Notes: generated by a model from the letters alone, not told the origin. 64,000 nt of DNA from Lachnospiraceae bacterium (GCA_910574885.1 CAJTDD010000009.1:62001-126000); one strand, 5' to 3'. Numbered from the stretch's first letter, positions 36,289 to 45,783 are shown. Made by a program: numbers and translations.

Positions 36289-37782
36289 ATGAATGAAAAG
36301 AAAAAAACATTGACAAATCTGACGGTTGGTGTTGTTACCCAGCTCATCGTTATAGCGTTGGGTCTCATTGTTCCAAGAATTGTTTTAGTCAATTATGGAT
36401 CGGATACAAATGGTTTAATCAACACGATTGGGCAGATTTTTACATATATGGCGCTTCTTGAAGCTGGAATTTCGGTATCAGCAAGAAATGCTTTTTATAA
36501 ACCAATCAAGGAAAAAGATAGAGACGATATTTCGTTTGTGGCTTCGCTTGCAAGAAAATATTACAAAAGAGTATCGTTTGTGTATTTGTTGACGGTTATT
36601 TTGCTTTCGTTTTTACTTCCTTTCATATTGAAAACTTCTGTTCCCTATTGGACTATCTGTATCTATACTCTCTTTGAAGGGCTGACATCTGTAGTTACGT
36701 TCTATTTTATAAATACTTGGATCACATTTCTTAGAGCTAAAGGATGTTCCTATATTATTAATATTTTTTCACTTATAAGCCGGATTCTCTGTTATGGTGT
36801 TAAGATGGCGCTTTCTTTGCGCTCTGTGAATATCGCATTTATTCAGTTTGGGTACTTCGTAGTTTCGCTCATCCAACTTGTACTCTACTATTTATATATG
36901 AAAAATAAATTTGGGTGGATAAACTATAATGTTGACACTGGAGATGCAATATTACCTGATAAAAATGCGAATTTGATTTCTGAGATTGCATGGGTCGTGT
37001 TTTCTTCGACGGATATGATTGTTCTTTCGATTTTTGTTTCGACATCAGCATCAAGTGTGTATTCCATATACAATATGGTGTTTGTCGCTTTGCAGGGTCT
37101 TTTAAACTCTGTGTACTCATCTATTAATTACCATCTTGGTTTGGAGTATAATAGTGGTAATATTGACAGATATATTAAATTACATGATTCATTTATGAGC
37201 GTATTTGTAGGAAGCATATCAATCTTAATGTCAGTATGTTACTTTTTAATTATACCTTTTGTGAATTTATACACAAGCGGCGTGAATGACACGAATTATA
37301 TTTATGATTTTTTGCCCCTTTTGTTCTGCCTGGTTCAAATTCTTTCTTGGAGCAGATATGTAACGGGAAACTTGATAGGCATATCATTCAGGCAAAAACC
37401 TGCAGTTAAAGTTAATATAGCAGAAGCAATGATTAATTTATTATTATCATTGATTTTGGTCTGGAAAATGGGAATAGAGGGTGTTTTGTCAGCAACGGTA
37501 GTTGCGCTTCCTTTAAAAGTGATCTACTGCACATACATTTCTGATATTGTAATACTAAAAAGAAAACCTATGAAAACAGTTTCTATACTTGGAATTAATT
37601 ATTTCTTGTTTTTCGTTTACGTATTGCTTTATAGATTTATCAACATTAAAATTAGCAATTATTTTCAGTTTTTCGTAAGTGGGCTATTTATTACTTTATT
37701 TGTTGGAATAAGTTTCATCTTAGCTAATCTCCTTGTCAATCAAGACGCTATTGAAATGATTAAATCGATAAAGCATAGATAA
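36289..37782 (+). CDS. Polysaccharide flippase (Wzx-like, MOP superfamily)
   Basis: A 497-residue protein with about 12-14 membrane helices. It begins KKKTLTNLTVGVVTQLIVI and carries the helix-turn pattern LLEAGISVSARNAFYKPI typical of MOP-superfamily polysaccharide exporters. It would flip the undecaprenyl-linked repeat unit to the outer face for the polymerase. It is the last gene of the capsule operon and follows the ThDP gene by eight bases. Confidence 0.88.
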   Translation: MNEKKKTLTNLTVGVVTQLIVIALGLIVPRIVLVNYGSDTNGLINTIGQIFTYMALLEAGISVSARNAFYKPIKEKDRDDISFVASLARKYYKRVSFVYLLTVILLSFLLPFILKTSVPYWTICIYTLFEGLTSVVTFYFINTWITFLRAKGCSYIINIFSLISRILCYGVKMALSLRSVNIAFIQFGYFVVSLIQLVLYYLYMKNKFGWINYNVDTGDAILPDKNANLISEIAWVVFSSTDMIVLSIFVSTSASSVYSIYNMVFVALQGLLNSVYSSINYHLGLEYNSGNIDRYIKLHDSFMSVFVGSISILMSVCYFLIIPFVNLYTSGVNDTNYIYDFLPLLFCLVQILSWSRYVTGNLIGISFRQKPAVKVNIAEAMINLLLSLILVWKMGIEGVLSATVVALPLKVIYCTYISDIVILKRKPMKTVSILGINYFLFFVYVLLYRFINIKISNYFQFFVSGLFITLFVGISFILANLLVNQDAIEMIKSIKHR

Positions 37783-37820
37783 TTTCCAAACCTGTGAAAC
37801 AAGAAATTGAATTTGCCAGT

Positions 37821-37841
37821 CCCTCTCCTGTAGGGAGAGGG
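37821..37841 (+). terminator. Hairpin at the end of the capsule operon
   Basis: An 8-bp G+C-rich stem, CCCTCTCC paired with GGAGAGGG, has a 5-base loop, 38 bases behind the flippase gene. The following bases are only moderately T-rich. Confidence 0.55.
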
Positions 37842-37923
37842 GATTCTTATAATATCAGGTGGCGGTTCAATTTTCTGTCAAATAAAACAAAGTTTTCTCC
37901 CGCCGTACCTGAATTAGAGCAAT

Positions 37924-39168
37924 TTACACCGAAAACTTCTTGAAAATATTCCTTGTACGGACAGCAATCACCAACGAAACAGCGCCTGAAAATAAAATCA
38001 CAGCATATTCAAACCCTTTACAAATCTCAAACAGGACGCCATACAACGCATTGCCTAAGGGCTGCGCACACATCGAAACGGTAAATATAACCGCAATCAC
38101 CTTCCCAATCAAATTCTGCGGAGTTTCCGCCTGTATAAACGACATCATTTGCACGGTAAGAACCGTTGAAAATACCATAATTGTAAAACAACATACAGTT
38201 ATAACGATGTAGTTAATCATTCCAGATGAAAACAATATCAATGACGCCGCAATCGGAAACACGCTCGCCGCACAGGAAATCACCAGATTCCCCGCTTTAC
38301 GGACTTCCAGCCTGTTTGCAAAAATACCTGCGCCGATACCGCCGGAAAGTCCTCCTGCCGCCAACGCCCCTTCTGCAAAACCATAAAGCCTGTTCGCCTG
38401 CGCGGCTTCTAAATCGAATACTTCCGTTACCAGATATGGCAGTGCGACCGTAATCATGGAGGCTAAGAATAAATTAATCCCGCAGATTACAAGAAGGGTT
38501 TTTCCGATTACCGGTTTCTCTATCCGGATAAACCGGATACTTTCCGCAAAATCATTTTTTGCCGTCTTCAAAATACCGCCCTTCAAAGACTGTTTCCGGA
38601 ACGGTATTTGAATGAAAATCTCCATGACCGCCGATATAAAAAAACATACCATGCAAACCCACAATACAGGCTTTAAACCATATGTACTGTATAAAATACC
38701 TCCAAGCACAGGCCCGATTAGCGAAGCAAAAGAACTTATGGTATTGATAACAGAATTAGCCGCTATAAAATGTTCTTGGCTGGTAAGCGCAGGAATACTT
38801 GCCTGTACGGACGGCTGATATGCGCCCGCAATGCCGTATAAAAGCATTAACGTAACCGTCAGAAGCAAAATGATATTTTCCCCGTCCATAAGCAGGGAAA
38901 ATGTCAGGATTACCGCCGCAGTAAAGAAATCCAATATTACCATAATATTTCTCTTATTGACCCTGTCCGCGACAATTCCCCCAACCGGGGAAAGCAGAAT
39001 AGCAGGAATAAAAGCGCACGCGGTAACGGTTCCGTAGAGCGCAGACGAGCCGGTCAGATTCAATAAGTATAAGGGTAACGCAAACCGGACTGCAGCGTTG
39101 CCAAAGAGTGATATAATCTGACCAACGACGACTAAGGTGAAATCTTTTGAAAATAGTTTTTGATTCAT
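37924..39168 (-). CDS. MFS drug-exporter-like transporter
   Basis: A 414-residue 12-helix transporter, starting at ATG 39168 after GAGGGTTAG. The N-terminal half resembles macrolide/enterobactin exporters (MFS_3 type): GQIISLFGNAAVRFALPLYL and the motif-A loop GGIVADRVNKRN (~65-76). It lies 16 bases behind a tetR gene on the same strand, so the two form an operon repressed by TetR. The exported compound is unknown. Confidence 0.87.
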   Translation of the reverse strand: MNQKLFSKDFTLVVVGQIISLFGNAAVRFALPLYLLNLTGSSALYGTVTACAFIPAILLSPVGGIVADRVNKRNIMVILDFFTAAVILTFSLLMDGENIILLLTVTLMLLYGIAGAYQPSVQASIPALTSQEHFIAANSVINTISSFASLIGPVLGGILYSTYGLKPVLWVCMVCFFISAVMEIFIQIPFRKQSLKGGILKTAKNDFAESIRFIRIEKPVIGKTLLVICGINLFLASMITVALPYLVTEVFDLEAAQANRLYGFAEGALAAGGLSGGIGAGIFANRLEVRKAGNLVISCAASVFPIAASLILFSSGMINYIVITVCCFTIMVFSTVLTVQMMSFIQAETPQNLIGKVIAVIFTVSMCAQPLGNALYGVLFEICKGFEYAVILFSGAVSLVIAVRTRNIFKKFSV

Positions 39169-39184
39169 TTTCTAACCCTCCATT

Positions 39185-39838
39185 TTATTTGCTCTTTTGG
39201 TAAATAGCTGTCAGTTCCAGTAATCTTTCTAACATTTCATCGTCTATGATATCGAGTCCGAATCCCTGCATCATCTGGCTGAAAACCATAAACTTACGGT
39301 GGGATTCTTCCTCGGTGCTGTCGAATATCATAGGATTCATCCAGACATTAGCCGCAAGTAAAATCAGTTCGGCAAGTTGTTCCGGATAATCCGTTTCGAT
39401 AGAACCGTCTGAAATTCCCTGCCTAATAATGGGCAAAATATAATCAGGCGCCACATTATCAACGGTGTCATGCAAAAGGCTGAAAAGAAGCTTAGGATTA
39501 TTATGGAAATCTGGGGCTACCGTGAAAATGTCATTCTGTACGCGGCGGGAGATGGACTCTTTAAAAATTGTTTTCAGCTTTTCTTTGCCGTTTAAGTCTG
39601 GACAGTCACGGATTACGGTAAGCAGTTGGTTCGATTCAGCCGTCATCCTGTCTGTAACGGCTAATAAAATGTCTTCCTTTGACTTAAAATGATGGTAGAT
39701 AGCGCCTTTGCTGAGTCCACCTAATTGATTGATGATATCCTGGATGGAAGTATGCTCGTAACCTTTTTCCATAAATAGACGGAAAGAGACAGATAATATT
39801 CGATTGACGGTTTCTTCCGGGTGCTTATTTCGTGCCAT
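39185..39838 (-). CDS. TetR-family transcriptional regulator
   Basis: A 217-residue regulator. Residues ~10-55 hold the TetR helix-turn-helix (YEHTSIQDIINQLGG, then GAIYHHFKSKEDIL); the remainder is the all-helical ligand-binding part. The start ATG follows AAGAGGT. Two palindromes directly upstream (39855-39899) are the likely operators, so it represses itself and the MFS gene. An inducer that is also an efflux substrate is typical of the family. Confidence 0.92.
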   Translation of the reverse strand: MARNKHPEETVNRILSVSFRLFMEKGYEHTSIQDIINQLGGLSKGAIYHHFKSKEDILLAVTDRMTAESNQLLTVIRDCPDLNGKEKLKTIFKESISRRVQNDIFTVAPDFHNNPKLLFSLLHDTVDNVAPDYILPIIRQGISDGSIETDYPEQLAELILLAANVWMNPMIFDSTEEESHRKFMVFSQMMQGFGLDIIDDEMLERLLELTAIYQKSK

Positions 39839-39854
39839 TGCTTTTACCTCTTAT

Positions 39855-39899
39855 ACATACTTTTGGTATGTTTGCATGTTAACATACCGTTGGTATGTT
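39855..39899 (-). promoter_or_regulatory. tetR promoter with two palindromic operators
   Basis: ACATACTTTTGGTATGT (39855-39871) and AACATACCGTTGGTATGTT (39881-39899) share ACATAC/GTATGT half-sites, centres 27 bases apart. On the minus strand TTGACA begins just outside the second palindrome, so that the operators cover the -35 to -10 region. This is the expected layout for autorepression. Confidence 0.75.
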
Positions 39900-40049
39900 T
39901 GTCAAGGAGTTTGTTGATTTTGTGAAGAGGAGTTTGGGAAATATATCTCCAAATAGTGCAAAGATATCCGATTCTATGCAAACACCAATCCATAAAACAG
40001 GCTAAAATACATTCAAACAGCAAATATGGATTTTGGAGGTATACATTTT

Positions 40050-42053
40050 ATGAAGATTTACGTCAACGCCGCCGCCCCCAAGCAGGGAAACGGCAGAAAA
40101 GAGACCCCATTTAAACACATCAACGACGCGGCAAAAGCAGCAAGACCCGGCGACGAAGTCATTGTGGCGCCGGGAATCTACCGCGAATCTGTAGACCCAA
40201 TATATGCCGGAACAGAAGACGCCCGCATCACCTACCGCAGCGAAACCCCATTAGGCGCAGTCATCACAGGCGCAGAGCCGGCCACAGGATGGCTCCGCCA
40301 CCAAGACAACGTCTGGGTATACCGTATCGATAACGGCGTCTTCGGAAACTACAATCCATACACCACATTCGTAGGCGGCGACTGGTATTTTGCCCCAGTG
40401 GTACGGCATACAGGAGCTGTCTATTTAAACGACCGCCAGCTCTACGAGACAGAGTCTTTAGAAGAATGCATCAAAGGCGAAGTGTATCCGCCGTCATGGG
40501 AGCCAGAGTGGTCTGTGTACAAATGGTATACCGAGCAGGACGGCAATGAAACGGTTATCTACGCAAATTTCCAGGGAAAAGACCCCAACCAGGAAAAGGT
40601 AGAAATCAACGTCAGGAGAAACTGCTTCATGCCCTCAAAGACAGGGGTAGGTTACATTACTTTCAGCGGTTTCACGGTAAATAAAGCCGCCACAACATGG
40701 GCTCCCCCAGCCGCGTATCAGGACGGCATGATTGGCCCCCATTGGTCAAAAGGCTGGATCATCGAAGACTGCGATATCAGTAACAGCAAATGCAGCGGAA
40801 TTTCTCTGGGAAAATACTATGACGAGGAAAACGACCATTATTTCACAAGAAAGAAGGTAAAAAGCCCGACCCAGATGGAGCGCGACGCAGTCTGCCGCGG
40901 ACAGTACCACGGCTGGACAAAGGAAACGGTAGGAAGCCACATCGTAAGGCGCTGCCATATCCACCACTGCGAGCAGACCGGTATCGTTGGACGTATGGGA
41001 TGCGTGTTCAGCCTGATTGAGGATAACCACATCCACCATATCAACAATATGCAGCAGTTAGGCGGCGCAGAGATTTCAGGAATCAAGCTTCACGCTGCCA
41101 TTGACGTAGTAATGCGCCGGAACCATATTCATCACTCCACCATGGGGATTTGGACAGACTGGGAAGCACAAGGGACACGTATCTCCCAGAACCTTCTCCA
41201 CGATAACCACTCGCCGGAGGGAACGCCGATGGCAGAAGGGGCAATGTGCAGCCAGGATATTTTCGTGGAAGTAAGCCATGGACCGACGTTGATAGATAAT
41301 AATATCATGCTTTCCCGTGCGGCAGTCCGCTTTGCGACCGAAGGCGTTGCGTGCGTACATAACCTGATGCTGGGCTCATTTACAATGGTAGGGGCAGGAA
41401 CCGACCACTCCGAAGAAGTTGAGGCAGGAAGAGAGCCGCGTTACACGCCATACCATATCCAACACCGTACAGAAGTGGCAGGTTTTATGACAATCCTTCA
41501 CGGAGACGACCGTATTTACAACAATATCTTCATCCAGAATTACCAGCCCATGGAGGACGCCAAAGAAGCGAAGAAATTCGGATTCGATAATCAGGTGGCA
41601 GGAACCGAGATTTTCAATGAGTATCCTACCTATGACGAATGGATTGCCAACTTCGAGATGGATAAGCCGGCAAATATGTTCAAATTAATGGAGCATCATT
41701 TCGGGCATTTGCCAGTATGGATTAACGGAAATGCATACTTTAACGGTGCGAAAGCCTTCAAGAAGGAAACGTCTAATCTGGTGGATGATAAGAATCAGGC
41801 GACGGTAGAACTGGAAGAAAGGGACGGAGAATATTTCTTAAAGACCAACGTGTATGACCTGATGGAAGGATTCAAGGCGGGTATTATTAACAGCGATATC
41901 CTTGGATATGCATTTGAGCCAGAGCAGAGGTTTGAGAATCCGGACGGGACAGAGATCATATTTACGGAAGATTATCTCGGCGGACACCGCGGTGTATCAG
42001 CGGTTCCGGGACCATTCGTATCGAAGGAGGATGCTGCGAAGAGAATCTGGTAG
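40050..42053 (+). CDS. Right-handed beta-helix glycosidase, GH120-like (beta-xylosidase family)
   Basis: A 667-residue protein without a signal peptide. I use the ATG at 40050, after TGGAGGT, instead of 40026. The N-terminus (FKHINDAAKAARPGDEVIVA) is the opening of a parallel beta-helix, with a break for an Ig-like insertion (~85-195) and coils to ~440. The pattern IWTDWEAQGTRIS with Asp370 and DIFVEVSHGP with Glu407 resembles the catalytic pair of GH120 beta-xylosidases. A ~14-residue insertion separates them further than in the characterised enzyme. It probably hydrolyses an oligosaccharide in the cytoplasm. An AraC regulator follows. Confidence 0.7.
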   Translation: MKIYVNAAAPKQGNGRKETPFKHINDAAKAARPGDEVIVAPGIYRESVDPIYAGTEDARITYRSETPLGAVITGAEPATGWLRHQDNVWVYRIDNGVFGNYNPYTTFVGGDWYFAPVVRHTGAVYLNDRQLYETESLEECIKGEVYPPSWEPEWSVYKWYTEQDGNETVIYANFQGKDPNQEKVEINVRRNCFMPSKTGVGYITFSGFTVNKAATTWAPPAAYQDGMIGPHWSKGWIIEDCDISNSKCSGISLGKYYDEENDHYFTRKKVKSPTQMERDAVCRGQYHGWTKETVGSHIVRRCHIHHCEQTGIVGRMGCVFSLIEDNHIHHINNMQQLGGAEISGIKLHAAIDVVMRRNHIHHSTMGIWTDWEAQGTRISQNLLHDNHSPEGTPMAEGAMCSQDIFVEVSHGPTLIDNNIMLSRAAVRFATEGVACVHNLMLGSFTMVGAGTDHSEEVEAGREPRYTPYHIQHRTEVAGFMTILHGDDRIYNNIFIQNYQPMEDAKEAKKFGFDNQVAGTEIFNEYPTYDEWIANFEMDKPANMFKLMEHHFGHLPVWINGNAYFNGAKAFKKETSNLVDDKNQATVELEERDGEYFLKTNVYDLMEGFKAGIINSDILGYAFEPEQRFENPDGTEIIFTEDYLGGHRGVSAVPGPFVSKEDAAKRIW

Positions 42054-42065
42054 CCGAACAAAAGG

Positions 42066-42102
42066 GACGAGCAGGAAGCGATTGCTTTTTGCCCGTCTTT
42101 TT
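42066..42102 (+). terminator. Intrinsic terminator after the GH120-like gene
   Basis: An 8-bp stem, GACGAGCA paired with TGCCCGTC with one mismatch, has a 16-base loop and is followed by five T residues. Confidence 0.65.
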
Positions 42103-42118
42103 CATTCTAAAGCCATGC

Positions 42119-42151
42119 TTGACATGTGTTCGCAGAATTGTTATATATAAT
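42119..42151 (+). promoter_or_regulatory. Promoter TTGACA with TATATA/TATAAT before the AraC gene
   Basis: A perfect TTGACA (42119-42124) is followed after 17 bases by TATATA and after 21 bases by TATAAT (42146-42151). The site lies 50 bases ahead of the regulator gene. Confidence 0.65.
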
Positions 42152-42200
42152 GTGTAATTTGTAAAAACAGACGAAGACAAAGAGATAGAAAGCAGCCGCA

Positions 42201-43370
42201 ATGAAAAGACAGATTTTGTTAAGAACAATCGTAATGCTGACCCAATTGCCCATTTATTTATATGATAAATATGGGACTAAGATAGAAACATATGAGATTG
42301 TGCCAAGGAAAATCCCCACGTATGAATATACGCTTATTCAGGAAACCCTCCAAAAACTTTCTGCCAAAGACTTTGCCGTTACGGATTACGGAGAGGGACT
42401 TCCGGTTAAGATGTACGGCTTAAAGGGAACGGAATACGATTACCTGCTTGGGCCGTTTGCATATGGGGCGTTGGACTCTGATAAAATTAGGAATTACATG
42501 AGGAGGAACCATATCGAGGATTTCCCAAGGGTGCAGTTAAGGGTGAGTCTTTTAGCGGCGAATCTGGTTCTGAATATCTTATCAGACGGAGAGGGACTGC
42601 CGGCAGGCGATGGCATCGATTTGTTGGAAAGCTGCCTGGAGGAGGACGAAGATATCCGGATGTATTCTCTGGTAGACGAAGAACTGAGGCAGAGCGACGC
42701 CTTCCAGTCCAACCATACGCAGGCAGATGAGAATGTCCTGTATCGGCATATCGAACAGGGGAATGTGGAATATTTGAAGAAAAATTACGACCTCCTCTAC
42801 CTGCCCCATCCTGTGATACTGGGGGACATTCTTAGGAATGAGGAATACATGGCGGTAATCGGGATTTCTCTGGCGTCAAGGGCGGCAATCCGGGGAGGGC
42901 TGACGTCCAAAGAAGGGTTTCTGGTCAATGACATTTATCTAAAGCGGCTTTCAGCATGCAAAAATGTGACGCAGATTTATGATTTAGTAAAGGAAGTACA
43001 TATATACTGCGCTTCACAGGTCAGGAAGAAACAGCAGTCCGGCATGACCAACCAGTATGTAGAGCGGTGCAAGAAACTGATTATATCCAGAAGGCTTGAA
43101 ACGATTGATTTGGGAAATCTTGCAGAGGAGGTAGGAATCTCCAAGGAGTATCTGTCCAAATTATTCAAGCAGCATGAAGGGATTCCGGTAGTAGAATATA
43201 TCCTGAATATTAAGGTGGAAGCGGCTTGTAATATGCTGCAATATTCAGACAGACAGGTGCAGGAGATTGCGGATTATCTGAGTTTCGGGAGCTTGAGCTA
43301 TTTCAGCCGGATTTTTAAGAAGAAGACGGGAATGTCGCCGCAGCAGTACCGTAAGGAGATGAATTCCTGA
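42201..43370 (+). CDS. AraC-family transcriptional regulator
   Basis: A 389-residue regulator with a large N-terminal sensor region (~1-280) that I do not recognise, and a C-terminal AraC DNA-binding domain. That domain shows LGNLAEEVGISKEYLSKLFK near residue 305 and SYFSRIFKKKTGMSPQQYR at the end. Its ribosome binding site is weak. It follows the GH120-like glycosidase gene behind a terminator and has its own promoter, so it probably senses a sugar and controls the glycosidase or genes elsewhere. Confidence 0.88.
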   Translation: MKRQILLRTIVMLTQLPIYLYDKYGTKIETYEIVPRKIPTYEYTLIQETLQKLSAKDFAVTDYGEGLPVKMYGLKGTEYDYLLGPFAYGALDSDKIRNYMRRNHIEDFPRVQLRVSLLAANLVLNILSDGEGLPAGDGIDLLESCLEEDEDIRMYSLVDEELRQSDAFQSNHTQADENVLYRHIEQGNVEYLKKNYDLLYLPHPVILGDILRNEEYMAVIGISLASRAAIRGGLTSKEGFLVNDIYLKRLSACKNVTQIYDLVKEVHIYCASQVRKKQQSGMTNQYVERCKKLIISRRLETIDLGNLAEEVGISKEYLSKLFKQHEGIPVVEYILNIKVEAACNMLQYSDRQVQEIADYLSFGSLSYFSRIFKKKTGMSPQQYRKEMNS

Positions 43371-43391
43371 AGACGAAAGAAAACACATTCT

Positions 43392-44210
43392 TCATCCAAG
43401 GACAGGAATCTCAATCTGCACAATATAATCCTCAATCCGGTCAATGACATTTTCATTTATCCCCATTTCATAAGAAAACCCATGAAGCGTCAGGCTATGC
43501 GCCCTTGCATAGCCTAGAATCGCCTGATACCGTTCGGGTATCCGCTCCCATTCTCCCTTGTGGAACGCCCGCAGGTATTTCCCGCCGGGCATAATATGAA
43601 GCCCCGCCTGGTAATCCAGAAATGGTATCTCAATAAAGAGTTTCGTATAATCGTCAAAATTCCCATTCTGCAGGCTGGAAACAGGAATCATAGACCCATA
43701 GGACGCTTCATGGAGACGCCCAAGCCGGTACTTCTCCGTCTCGGCGGTAATCAGTTCCACCTCTTCCTCAAAGGAAGTGTCCTTCTGAATATCCACCGTG
43801 ACCAGACACCGCGCCTCCTTCTCAACGATACTGATTTCAGACAAGTCCATGGTCAGCAAGGTATCCATATTCCTGCAATGGGTACATAGCGTCGTCCTAA
43901 GCGCCTGTAAATGGCTCGTCTGCATATCAAGGTCGTTTATTTTTTCCTCCAAAAGACGTTTTAACCTCTGGGCAGATCGGTTTCTCATAAATTCCTGAAT
44001 TTCGCTGATGGAAACATCCAGTTCCCGCAGCAGAAGTATCGTCTCCAAAACCGGGCTTTGCCGGTAATTATAACAACGGTATCCATTTTCCGGATTGACG
44101 GCGGCAGGCTTGAACAGCCCAATCTCATCATACCACATCAAAGTTTTCTTATTGAGTCCGTGCATGGCGGCAAACTGCCCGATTGTGAGAAAATTACTTT
44201 TTCTTTCCAC
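43392..44210 (-). CDS. MerR-family regulator with effector-binding C-terminus
   Basis: A 272-residue MerR regulator. Residues ~8-78 carry the winged helix-turn-helix (TIGQFAAMHGLNKKTLMWYDEIGLFKPA, given here as two parts TIGQFAAMHG and LNKKTLMWYDEIG). A coiled coil (~80-120) dimerises it, and a GyrI-like effector domain follows from ~125. It resembles BmrR/multidrug sensors. It is divergent from a MATE exporter gene whose promoter has the 19-bp spacer typical of MerR control, so the pair forms a drug-responsive unit. Confidence 0.9.
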   Translation of the reverse strand: MERKSNFLTIGQFAAMHGLNKKTLMWYDEIGLFKPAAVNPENGYRCYNYRQSPVLETILLLRELDVSISEIQEFMRNRSAQRLKRLLEEKINDLDMQTSHLQALRTTLCTHCRNMDTLLTMDLSEISIVEKEARCLVTVDIQKDTSFEEEVELITAETEKYRLGRLHEASYGSMIPVSSLQNGNFDDYTKLFIEIPFLDYQAGLHIMPGGKYLRAFHKGEWERIPERYQAILGYARAHSLTLHGFSYEMGINENVIDRIEDYIVQIEIPVLG

Positions 44211-44240
44211 AAGTTACCTCCGAAAATTTAGAATATCATC

Positions 44241-44271
44241 TTGACTGTACAGTTACTGTATGGTTTATGAT
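44241..44271 (+). promoter_or_regulatory. MerR-type promoter with 19-bp spacer and central dyad
   Basis: TTGACT (44241-44246) and TATGAT (44266-44271) are 19 bases apart, two more than optimal. The spacer contains the palindrome TACAGTTACTGTA (44248-44260). MerR activators twist such elongated promoters into an active form. It reads toward the MATE gene and lies 31 bases from the start of the divergent MerR gene. Confidence 0.85.
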
Positions 44272-44313
44272 ACCTTACACAGCAAGAAAATACAAGGGAA
44301 ATGGGGTAAAAAA

Positions 44314-45645
44314 ATGGAAAACCAAAATGCATACGATAAACCGGTATCACTGAAAAATATCCTGAAATTCGCCGTCCCAACGATTGCCATGTCGGTATTT
44401 ATGTCATTTTACACAATGGTTGACGGATTGTTCGTGTCGAACCTGATCGGCACAGACGCATTGTCAGCAATCAACCTGACTGCGCCGATCATCCAGCTTG
44501 TCACAGCAATTTCTACCATGCTTGCGACCGGAGGAAGCGCAGTTATCATGAAAAAAATGGGAGAGCATAAGAGCGAGGAGGCGAAGGAGGACTTCACGTT
44601 CCTGATTCTGGTAAATGTCTTTGTGGGGCTTGCCATGTGCGCAGTCGGATATCTAATAATGGGGCGTATTTTCGCAGGGATGAACCTGTCGGCAGACGTA
44701 GAGAGGTACTGCGTGGAATATTTAAGCCGCTACCTGATATTTACCGTTCCAATCCTCCTGATGAATAACTTCACGCTCTATATGATTGCCAGCGAAAAGG
44801 CCACTCTTTCTCTGATTTGCTCGGTATCGGGCGGCGTCCTGAACATGGCGCTTGACTATCTGTTCATCGCCAGATTCCAGATGGGCATCGGCGGCGCGGC
44901 GATTGCGACGGGTCTTGGATATTCTGTGACAGCCGTCGCGGGTATGTTCGTATTCAGCCGGAAAAAGAGCCTTCTGCATTTTAAGAAGCCGGTCTTTCGG
45001 TTCAGAGTCCTGGCAAATGCGGCGGCAAACGGATGCTCGGAGATGGCCACCGCCCTTGTCACCGGGATTATCACGATGATGTTCAACTGGACGATGCTTC
45101 GTTATGTAGGGGAAAATGGAGTCGCCGCCGTCACGATTATCATGTATGTGCTCATGTTTGCAAGCTCCCTGTATACGGGGTATTCCTACGGGGTCGCGCC
45201 AATGACCAGCTACTACTATGGAGAGCAGAACCATGAGAAGATGAAAAAACTGGTCACAACCAGCCTGAAAGTGATTGCGGGGATTTCGCTTGTGACAGTG
45301 GCGGCATCCTTTCTGCTGACAAAGCCGTTGGTGTCCATATTTGCCCGCCCGGACAACCCGGTGTACGGTCTTGCCGTGACAGGGAACCGGATATGCACCA
45401 TAGCGCTTCTGTTCATAGGATTCAATATATTTGCCAGCGGGATGTTCACCGCATTGTCCAACGGAGTAGTCTCGGCAGTCCTTGCATTTTCAAGGTCTTT
45501 CGTGTTCATGTTGATTACTATGATCGTACTGCCCTTGTTTTTTGGCGTAAATGGAGTCTGGCTGGCAACGCCGGCGGCGGAGCTGATGGCGCTTGTATTG
45601 TCCGGGGCGATGCTGCTGAAATATAGGAAGAGATATGGGTATTAA
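44314..45645 (+). CDS. MATE-family multidrug efflux transporter
   Basis: A 443-residue transporter with 12 helices in two halves. I place the start at ATG 44314 (MENQNAYDKPVSLK), since the upstream part of the open frame lies over the promoter. Helix 1 has the MATE pattern PTIAMSVFMSFYTMVDGLFV. The protein exports cationic drugs or metabolites using Na+ or H+ gradients in characterised relatives. Control by the adjacent MerR regulator is strongly suggested by the promoter. Confidence 0.9.
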   Translation: MENQNAYDKPVSLKNILKFAVPTIAMSVFMSFYTMVDGLFVSNLIGTDALSAINLTAPIIQLVTAISTMLATGGSAVIMKKMGEHKSEEAKEDFTFLILVNVFVGLAMCAVGYLIMGRIFAGMNLSADVERYCVEYLSRYLIFTVPILLMNNFTLYMIASEKATLSLICSVSGGVLNMALDYLFIARFQMGIGGAAIATGLGYSVTAVAGMFVFSRKKSLLHFKKPVFRFRVLANAAANGCSEMATALVTGIITMMFNWTMLRYVGENGVAAVTIIMYVLMFASSLYTGYSYGVAPMTSYYYGEQNHEKMKKLVTTSLKVIAGISLVTVAASFLLTKPLVSIFARPDNPVYGLAVTGNRICTIALLFIGFNIFASGMFTALSNGVVSAVLAFSRSFVFMLITMIVLPLFFGVNGVWLATPAAELMALVLSGAMLLKYRKRYGY

Positions 45646-45763
45646 GTTTTACACCAATTTTACTTTTCGTAATATAGGCTGCGATTACCTTTTTAACAAT
45701 ATAAATTTTAAATATAAATTTCGTTGCATTCCTGTGTGATTACTGTTATCATAGACTTTGTCT

Positions 45764-45783
45764 ATGGCGGATCCATCCGCCAT
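45764..45783. repeat. Near-perfect palindrome in intergenic region
   Basis: ATGGCGGAT, two bases, ATCCGCCAT form a 20-bp palindrome in the 338-bp gap between the MATE and histidinol-phosphatase genes. No T-run follows. It may be an operator or the remains of a small repeat. Confidence 0.45.
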
